Positions 4,849 through 9,140 of a stretch of 9,140 bases of DNA are shown here, in pieces. Positions within the stretch are counted from its first letter, which is position 1. Every line of letters begins with the position of its first letter. A program made the position numbers and the translations under genes. The stretch is taken from contig JBLMWU010000132.1 in NCBI GenBank assembly GCA_050257395.1, positions 1-9,140 on the forward strand. The letters are read 5' to 3'. The DNA is from JAIRTY01 sp050257395. Its GTDB lineage: Bacteria; Actinomycetota; Actinomycetes; Streptosporangiales; Streptosporangiaceae. The notes under the pieces were generated by a model, which worked only from the letters and a program-made list of their open reading frames with translations, had not been told where the DNA came from and ran no database searches.

Positions 4849-5481
4849 ATGACCGTGGCATTCCAGGGCTCGCTGCTCGACCTCGCCAGCGAGGCGGGGC
4901 CAGGGCCGCTCGGCGAGACGGTGCGGCGCACCGTCCTGGCCCGCGGCGCCTGGGTGGACGTCCGGCCGGGCTGGCTCGGCGGCGCCGACGACCTGTTCGC
5001 CCGGCTGGTCACCGCGGTGCCCTGGCGGGCCGAGCGGCGGCACATGTACGACCGGGTGGTGGACGTGCCCCGGCTGGTGCGGTTCTACCCGGAGGACGCC
5101 GAGCTGCCCGACCCGGCGCTGGGCGTGGCGCTGGACCGGCTCAATGAGCGGTACGCGCCTGAGCTGGGGGAGCCGCTGCGGACCACCGGGATGTGCCTGT
5201 ACCGGGACGGCCGGGACAGCGTCGCCTGGCACGGGGACACCATCGGCCGGGGCGCCGCGGAGGACACCGTGGTCGCGATCGTGTCGCTGGGCAGTCCCCG
5301 GGCACTGCTGCTGCGGCCCCGCGGCGGCGGCGGCCCCACCCTGCGCCACGACCTCGGCCACGGCGACCTGCTGGTGATGGGCGGCAGCTGCCAGCGCACC
5401 TGGGAGCACGCGGTGCCCAAGACCGCCCGGGCCGCCGGCCCGCGGATAAGTGTCCAGTTCCGCCCGGTCGGCGTCCGCTAG
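4849..5481 (+). CDS. alkB: AlkB-family 2-oxoglutarate/Fe(II)-dependent dioxygenase
   Basis: This is a 210-residue enzyme of the family that removes alkyl groups from DNA or RNA bases by oxidation. The Fe(II) ligands are His128 and Asp130 (the HxD in SVAWHGD) and His187 (TWEHAVPK). The 2-oxoglutarate-binding pair is Arg199 and Arg205 in RISVQFR. The Tyr-rich GMCLYRDGRDSVAWHGD block and the RMYDRVVDVPRLV-like segment (64-77) are typical of actinobacterial AlkB proteins. The length is normal. The ATG at 4849 is chosen because another ATG at 4841 is out of frame and a TANNNT hexamer sits 6 bp upstream. It is divergent from the clpP operon and 20 bp before the carboxylase gene on the same strand. 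The upstream SOS box suggests DNA-damage control. A role in direct DNA repair is well supported by family; RNA or other substrates are not excluded. Confidence 0.92.
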   Translation: MTVAFQGSLLDLASEAGPGPLGETVRRTVLARGAWVDVRPGWLGGADDLFARLVTAVPWRAERRHMYDRVVDVPRLVRFYPEDAELPDPALGVALDRLNERYAPELGEPLRTTGMCLYRDGRDSVAWHGDTIGRGAAEDTVVAIVSLGSPRALLLRPRGGGGPTLRHDLGHGDLLVMGGSCQRTWEHAVPKTARAAGPRISVQFRPVGVR

Positions 5482-5488
5482 CGCCTAG

Positions 5489-5494
5489 TACAGT
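5489..5494 (+). promoter_or_regulatory. -10 element TACAGT, leaderless carboxylase promoter
   Basis: TACAGT matches TANNNT and ends 7 bp before the GTG at 5502. There is no ribosome site in the 20-bp gap after alkB, so a leaderless transcript starting at the GTG is predicted. Its upstream part would lie inside the alkB 3' end. No clear -35 is seen. Confidence 0.45.
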
Positions 5495-5501
5495 CGCCTG
5501 C

Positions 5502-7028
5502 GTGGCTGAGCATCCTGACCTGGCGGAGTTGCGGGAACGCGTCGAGCGCGGCGGCGCGCCGAAGTACCACGAGGCCGCCGCGGCGGCCGGCAAGCTGTTC
5601 GCCCGGGAACGGATCAGGCTGCTGGCCGACGAGGGCAGCTTCACCGAGGACGGCCGGTACGCCAACGTGCTCGCCGGTGACCTGCCCGCCGACGGCGTCG
5701 TCACGGGCACGGCCACGGTGGACGGCAGGCCGGTCGCGCTGATGGCGAACGACTCCACGGTCAAGGCGGGCTCCTGGGGGGCGCGCACCGTGGAGAAGAT
5801 CATCCGGATCATCGAGAAGGCCTACGCCACCGGCGTGCCCATGGTCTACCTGGTGGACTCGGCGGGCGCCCGGATCACCGACCAGGTCGAGATGTTCCCG
5901 GGCCGGCGCGGGGCGGGGAAGATCTTCCACACCCAGGTCCGGGCGTCCGGGTCCATCCCGCAGGTGTGCGCGCTGTTCGGCCCCTCGGCCGCTGGCGGCG
6001 CCTACATCCCGGCCTTCTGCGACTACGTGAGCATGGTGGAGGGCAACGCCTCCATGTACCTGGGCAGCCCGCGGATGGTCGAGATGGTGGTGCGGGAGAA
6101 GACCACCCTGGAGGAGATGGGCGGCGCCCGGATGCACTGCACCGTGTCCGGCTGCGGGCACCACCTCGCCAAGTCCGAGGAGGAGGCGCTGGCCGCGGTC
6201 CGCCGGTTCCTGTCCTACCTGCCCTCGAACTGGCGGGCGGCCCCGTGCCACGCCCCCGCCCGCGAGCCCGAGCCGATCGACCTGGCGGCGCTGGTGCCGG
6301 CCAGCGAACGGCAGGCCTTCGACATGCGCCGGTTCGTGCGCGGCCTGGTGGACGAGGGCTCGTTCTTCGAAATCCATGAGCTGTGGGCGCGCGAGCTGAC
6401 GATCGGGTTCGCGCGGCTCGGCGGCCAGGCCGTCGGCGTGGTGGCCAGCAATCCCATGTTCAAGGGCGGGGTGCTGTTCACCGACTCCGCGGACAAGGCC
6501 ACCCGGTTCATCCAGCTGTGTGACGCGTTCAGCGTGCCGCTGCTGTTCCTCGCCGACGTGCCGGGGTTCATGGTGGGCACGGCCGTGGAGAAGCAGGGCA
6601 TCATCCGGCACGGGGCCAAGATGATCAGTGCGGTGTCCGAGGCCACCGTGCCCAAGATCTGCGTGGTGGTGCGCAAGGCCTACGGGGCCGGGCTGTACGC
6701 CATGGCGGGCCCGGGGTTCGAGCCGGACGCGACGCTGGCCCTGCCGACCGCCAAGATCGCCGTCATGGGCGCGGACGCCGCCGTCAACGCCGTGTACTAC
6801 AACAAGCTGGCCGCCATCGCCGGCGAGGACGCCCGCGCGGCGGAGGTGGCCCGGCTGCGGGCCGAGTACGAAGAGGACATCGACGTGCTCCGGCTGGCGG
6901 GCGAGCTGGTGGCCGACGACGTGGTGGAAGCGGCCGGCCTGCGGGCCGAGCTGCTGCGCCGGTTCGCGGCCGCGGCGGGCAAGGACCGGTCCTTTTCCCG
7001 CCGCCGCCACGGCGTCACGCCGGTCTGA
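5502..7028 (+). CDS. Acyl-CoA carboxylase beta (carboxyltransferase) subunit
   Basis: This 508-residue chain carries both crotonase-fold halves of a PccB/AccD-type carboxyltransferase, which moves CO2 from carboxybiotin to an acyl-CoA. The N-terminal half (about 20-240) has VDSAGARITDQVEMFPGRRG and the oxyanion turn Gly165-Gly166 in GPSAAGGAYIPA. The C-terminal half (about 260-495) has DVPGFMVGTAVEKQGIIRHG and VRKAYGAGLYAMAG. The position matching Asp422 of S. coelicolor PccB, known to affect substrate choice, is Tyr399 by ungapped alignment. The substrate may therefore not be propionyl-CoA. It also lacks methylcrotonyl-CoA carboxylase-type motifs. GTG at 5502 gives the family-like start AEHPDLAELRERV. 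No biotin carboxylase/carrier alpha chain is in the window, so its partner is encoded elsewhere. It sits 20 bp after alkB, but a private leaderless promoter argues for separate control. Confidence 0.93.
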   Translation: MAEHPDLAELRERVERGGAPKYHEAAAAAGKLFARERIRLLADEGSFTEDGRYANVLAGDLPADGVVTGTATVDGRPVALMANDSTVKAGSWGARTVEKIIRIIEKAYATGVPMVYLVDSAGARITDQVEMFPGRRGAGKIFHTQVRASGSIPQVCALFGPSAAGGAYIPAFCDYVSMVEGNASMYLGSPRMVEMVVREKTTLEEMGGARMHCTVSGCGHHLAKSEEEALAAVRRFLSYLPSNWRAAPCHAPAREPEPIDLAALVPASERQAFDMRRFVRGLVDEGSFFEIHELWARELTIGFARLGGQAVGVVASNPMFKGGVLFTDSADKATRFIQLCDAFSVPLLFLADVPGFMVGTAVEKQGIIRHGAKMISAVSEATVPKICVVVRKAYGAGLYAMAGPGFEPDATLALPTAKIAVMGADAAVNAVYYNKLAAIAGEDARAAEVARLRAEYEEDIDVLRLAGELVADDVVEAAGLRAELLRRFAAAAGKDRSFSRRRHGVTPV

Positions 7029-7070
7029 CCGGGGCGGCGATACCCAGCGAAACCGCGTGGCATCTGCGGG

Positions 7071-7099
7071 TTGCTGGAGGGAGCACTGCCCAGCAGCAA
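7071..7099. promoter_or_regulatory. 29-bp interrupted palindrome before the response-regulator promoter
   Basis: TTGCTG (7071-7076) pairs with CAGCAA (7094-7099), and GGG (7079-7081) pairs with CCC (7089-7091), around a 7-bp centre. Nine of 11 arm positions match. It abuts the -10 hexamer at 7100, so a bound protein would cover or replace the -35 region. Autoregulation by the response regulator is a guess; such regulators more often bind direct repeats. Confidence 0.5.
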
Positions 7100-7105
7100 T
7101 ACCAT
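7100..7105 (+). promoter_or_regulatory. -10 element TACCAT, leaderless response-regulator promoter
   Basis: TACCAT matches TANNNT and ends 6 bp before the ATG at 7112. A GGAGGGA at 7076-7082 is about 29 bp from the ATG, too far to act as its ribosome site. No in-frame start lies between them. Confidence 0.5.
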
Positions 7106-7111
7106 CTGTGC

Positions 7112-7783
7112 ATGACCAGCGTTCTGCTTGCTGAGGATGATGCCTCCATCGCCGACCCGCTCGCGCGGGCGCTCCGGCGGGAAGGCTACGACGTGGACGT
7201 CACCTCTGACGGCCCGGGCACGCTCGACACGGCGCTGAGCGGCGGGGTCGATCTCATCGTGCTGGACATCGGCCTGCCCAAGCTCGACGGGCTCGAGGTC
7301 TGCCGCCGTCTGCGCTCCGAGGGCCACTCGGTCCCGGTGCTGATCCTCACCGCCCGGGCCGACGAGGTGGACACCGTGATCGGCCTGGACGCGGGCGCGG
7401 ACGACTATGTGACCAAGCCGTTCCGGCTGGCCGAGCTGCTCGCCCGGGTGCGGGCGCTGCTACGCCGAGGGGCACCGGAGACCAGCGTCGCCCAGGGCGT
7501 CCGGGTGGACGCCGACGCCCGCCGGGCGTGGCTCGGCGACGCCGAGCTCGAGCTCACCACCAAGGAGTTCGACCTGCTGAGTGTGCTCGTCAGCGAAGCA
7601 GGGAAGGTGGTCACCCGGGAGCAGATCATGCGCGAGGTGTGGGACAGCAAGTGGTGGGGATCCACCAAGACCCTCGACATGCACATCTCCTGGCTCCGGC
7701 GCAAGCTCGGCGACGACGCGCACAACCCCCGCTACATCACCACCGTCCGCGGGGTCGGGTTCCGGTTCGAGCGGGGTGATTGA
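7112..7783 (+). CDS. OmpR/PhoB-family response regulator
   Basis: This 223-residue two-component transcription factor has a receiver domain at residues 3-115, with acidic Glu8-Asp9-Asp10, phospho-acceptor Asp52 (VLDIGLPKLDG), Thr80 (LILTARAD) and Lys102 (YVTKPF). A winged-helix DNA-binding domain follows at about 127-220, with LTTKEFDLLSVLV and the recognition region STKTLDMHISWLRRKLG before the YITTVRGVGFRF wing. All key residues are intact and the length is normal. The ATG at 7112 gives the typical MTSVLLAEDD start and fits a leaderless transcript. The kinase gene follows after 37 bp, so the two form one operon. The signal and target genes cannot be told from sequence. The dyad upstream suggests the operon is itself regulated. 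Confidence 0.95.
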   Translation: MTSVLLAEDDASIADPLARALRREGYDVDVTSDGPGTLDTALSGGVDLIVLDIGLPKLDGLEVCRRLRSEGHSVPVLILTARADEVDTVIGLDAGADDYVTKPFRLAELLARVRALLRRGAPETSVAQGVRVDADARRAWLGDAELELTTKEFDLLSVLVSEAGKVVTREQIMREVWDSKWWGSTKTLDMHISWLRRKLGDDAHNPRYITTVRGVGFRFERGD

Positions 7784-7820
7784 TTGGCCCCCCGCGCCAG
7801 GCTGACCCTGGCAGGCTGAC

Positions 7821-9107
7821 GTGCGCCGGCGGCTGCTGTTCTCCACCGTCGTGGTGGCGGTGACCGCCCTGCTCCTGCTCGGCATCCCGCTGGCGGTCGT
7901 CGAGAGCAGGCTGCAGATCAGCGCGGCGTACCAGCAGGTGCAGCGGGACGCGTCCACGGTGGCGCGCACCCTGCAGAACCGGCACGATTCGCACCTGACC
8001 ACCGACCTGAGCGACGTGGTGGACGCGGCCAGGTCGCTGCCCGACCGGTTCGTGAGCATCCGCTACAACGGGCACCGCCCGCAGTGGTTCGGCACCCCGT
8101 TCCCGCGCGGGCAGTTCATCAAGGCCGAGGCCACCACCAAGAACTTCACCGTCACCATCGAGGCCGACGAGTCGGTCGCCGACTCCGGGGTGACCAGCGG
8201 CCTCATGCTGATCGGCTCGCTGGGCATGCTGGCCGTGGGAGTCGCGGTCCTGCTCGCGATCCTGATGGCCAGGCGGCTCACCCGGCCGCTGGAGGAACTG
8301 GCCAGCGCCGCGGACCGGCTCGGGTTCGGCGACGCGCGCCCGCTCGGCCGCCGGTATGGGGTGCCGGAGCTGGACCAGGTGGCCGAGGGACTGGACGGGT
8401 CCGCGCAGCGGATCAGCGACCTGCTGGCGGCCGAGCGTGAGTTCGCCGCGGACGCCTCCCACCAGCTGCGCACCCCGCTGACCGCGCTGTCCATGCGGCT
8501 GGAGGAGATGCTCGCCGCCGCCGACCAGCCCGACGTGGTCAAGGAGGAGGGCGCGGCCGCGCTGGTGCAGACCGAGCGGCTGGCCGAGGTGGTCGGCCAG
8601 CTGCTGGGCCGCACCCGCCGGTCCGGGGACGCCGTGCCCACGCTCACGTCCATCGACGACGTGGTGGCGCAGCAGGTGGTCGAGTGGGACCCGGCCTTCC
8701 GCCGGGTCAACCGCAAGCTGGAGCTGATCGGCGAGAAGGGCCTGCGCGGCTACGTCACCCCGGGCAACCTGGGCCAGGTGGTCGCCTCCCTGCTGGACAA
8801 CGCGCTGGTGCACGGCTCGGGGACGGTCACCATCCGGACCTCCCGGACACCCAAGTCCGTGGTGATCGAGGTGCGGGACGAGGGCAAGGGCGTGCCCGCC
8901 GAGCTGGCGCCCCGGATCTTCGAGCGCAGTGTCAGCGGCCGGCCGGGCGGCACCGGCCTGGGCCTGGCGCTGGCCCGCAGCGCAGCCGCCGCGGACGGCT
9001 GCAAGGTGGTCCTGGTCCGCCCGCGGCCCGCGGTGTTCGCGGTGTTCCTGCCCCGCGGCCTGCGTTCCAGCGACGACGAGCGGCCGGTGGTCAGCGGCCC
9101 CGCGTAA
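7821..9107 (+). CDS. Sensor histidine kinase, partner of the response regulator
   Basis: This is a 428-residue membrane kinase. TM1 is at about residues 5-28 and an outer sensor region at about 29-125 with no recognisable ligand fold. TM2 is at about 127-150, then a HAMP-like linker with RRLTRPLEELASAADRL (151-167). The phospho-accepting His214 lies in an H-box (FAADASHQLRTPLTAL). The ATPase domain has an N-box with Asn327 (SLLDNALVHG), a G1 box DEGKG (353-357) and a GGTGLGLALA glycine loop. GTG at 7821 is chosen because an in-frame TGA at 7803 bars earlier starts; the ribosome site is weak (GGCAGG). A 9-bp direct repeat, CAGGCTGAC, ends right at the start codon (7798-7806 and 7812-7820). It autophosphorylates and passes phosphate to Asp52 of the upstream regulator by family knowledge. 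The stimulus is unknown. Confidence 0.95.
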   Translation: MRRRLLFSTVVVAVTALLLLGIPLAVVESRLQISAAYQQVQRDASTVARTLQNRHDSHLTTDLSDVVDAARSLPDRFVSIRYNGHRPQWFGTPFPRGQFIKAEATTKNFTVTIEADESVADSGVTSGLMLIGSLGMLAVGVAVLLAILMARRLTRPLEELASAADRLGFGDARPLGRRYGVPELDQVAEGLDGSAQRISDLLAAEREFAADASHQLRTPLTALSMRLEEMLAAADQPDVVKEEGAAALVQTERLAEVVGQLLGRTRRSGDAVPTLTSIDDVVAQQVVEWDPAFRRVNRKLELIGEKGLRGYVTPGNLGQVVASLLDNALVHGSGTVTIRTSRTPKSVVIEVRDEGKGVPAELAPRIFERSVSGRPGGTGLGLALARSAAAADGCKVVLVRPRPAVFAVFLPRGLRSSDDERPVVSGPA

Positions 9108-9121
9108 GACCGCGGGCAGCA

Positions 9122-9140
9122 GGGCGGGGATGTCCCGCCC
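9122..9140 (+). terminator. GC-rich hairpin after the kinase gene
   Basis: GGGCGGG (9122-9128) and CCCGCCC (9134-9140) form a 7-bp stem with a 5-nt loop, 15 bp after the kinase stop. The window ends at the stem, so a longer stem or a T-run cannot be judged. GC-rich stems without T-runs commonly serve as terminators in actinomycetes. Confidence 0.55.

Noticed and set aside
4729..5409. N-terminal extension of the upstream clpP frame into the alkB region
   Set aside because: The frame is open, but the sequence there is low-complexity antisense of alkB. ClpP homology begins shortly after the ATG at 4728.
5478..7010. Minus-strand frame of 510 codons opposite the carboxylase gene
   Set aside because: It is a shadow frame rich in His, Gly, Arg and Leu; the plus-strand protein has full family motifs throughout.
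5502..7028. Assignment as methylcrotonyl-CoA carboxylase beta, tempting because an HMG-CoA lyase gene lies upstream
   Set aside because: The C-terminal motifs (KAYGAGLYAMAG, ALPTAKIAVMGA) differ from the methylcrotonyl type, and the two genes are nearly 5 kb apart with unrelated genes between them.
7020..7032. Inverted repeat CCGGT-CTG-ACCGG over the carboxylase stop as a terminator
   Set aside because: The arms are only 5 bp and the dyad overlaps the stop codon, with no extension or T-run. It is easily chance in this base composition.

Overview
The window is very GC-rich (clearly above 70% by eye, with third positions almost all G or C), uses GTG as well as ATG starts, and has actinobacterial gene types: paired ClpP subunits, a ClgR/PopR-like regulator, a one-piece acyl-CoA carboxylase beta chain and TANNNT promoters placed directly against start codons. 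It is most likely chromosomal DNA of a filamentous actinomycete (Streptomyces/Streptosporangium/Frankia-like). The exact taxon cannot be read from the sequence. No transposase, phage gene, rRNA, tRNA or CRISPR array was seen.

Left part (1-2811): the 3' end of an HMG-CoA lyase gene (leucine catabolism) overlaps by 3 nt a large multi-pass membrane protein that looks like a GT-C-type glycosyltransferase of unknown substrate. The N-terminus of that protein is encoded by a 15-bp tandem repeat. Its 3' side runs into a 20-bp tandem repeat.

Middle (2812-5481): a ClgR/PopR-type XRE regulator with an ssrA-like C-terminal tail (LLAA) converges on a two-gene minus-strand clpP operon. The operon encodes one ClpP1-class subunit (Ser93-His118-Asp167) and one ClpP2-class subunit whose catalytic Asp is replaced by Asn174. 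A 13-bp tandem repeat fills the gap between the converging genes. Divergent from clpP is an AlkB-family 2-oxoglutarate/Fe(II) dioxygenase. The shared 120-bp spacer holds a near-consensus LexA/SOS box, a perfect 15-bp palindrome and a second GC-rich dyad. Together this reads as a proteolysis/DNA-damage stress module. The regulator is inferred to activate clpP and to be turned over by Clp protease, as known for PopR and ClgR in Streptomyces. The SOS box would tie the alkB side, and perhaps clpP, to DNA damage.

Right part (5482-9140): a complete acyl-CoA carboxylase beta subunit is followed by an OmpR-type response regulator and its sensor histidine kinase, closed by a GC-rich hairpin at the window edge. 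alkB, the carboxylase gene and the response-regulator gene each have a TANNNT hexamer ending 6-7 nt before the start codon and no useful ribosome binding site, so all three are predicted to be leaderless. The response-regulator promoter is preceded by a 29-bp interrupted palindrome.

Best leads: the SOS box in front of alkB/clpP, the Asn-for-Asp ClpP subunit, the dyads in front of clpP, the XRE gene and the response regulator, and the tandem repeats at gene boundaries.
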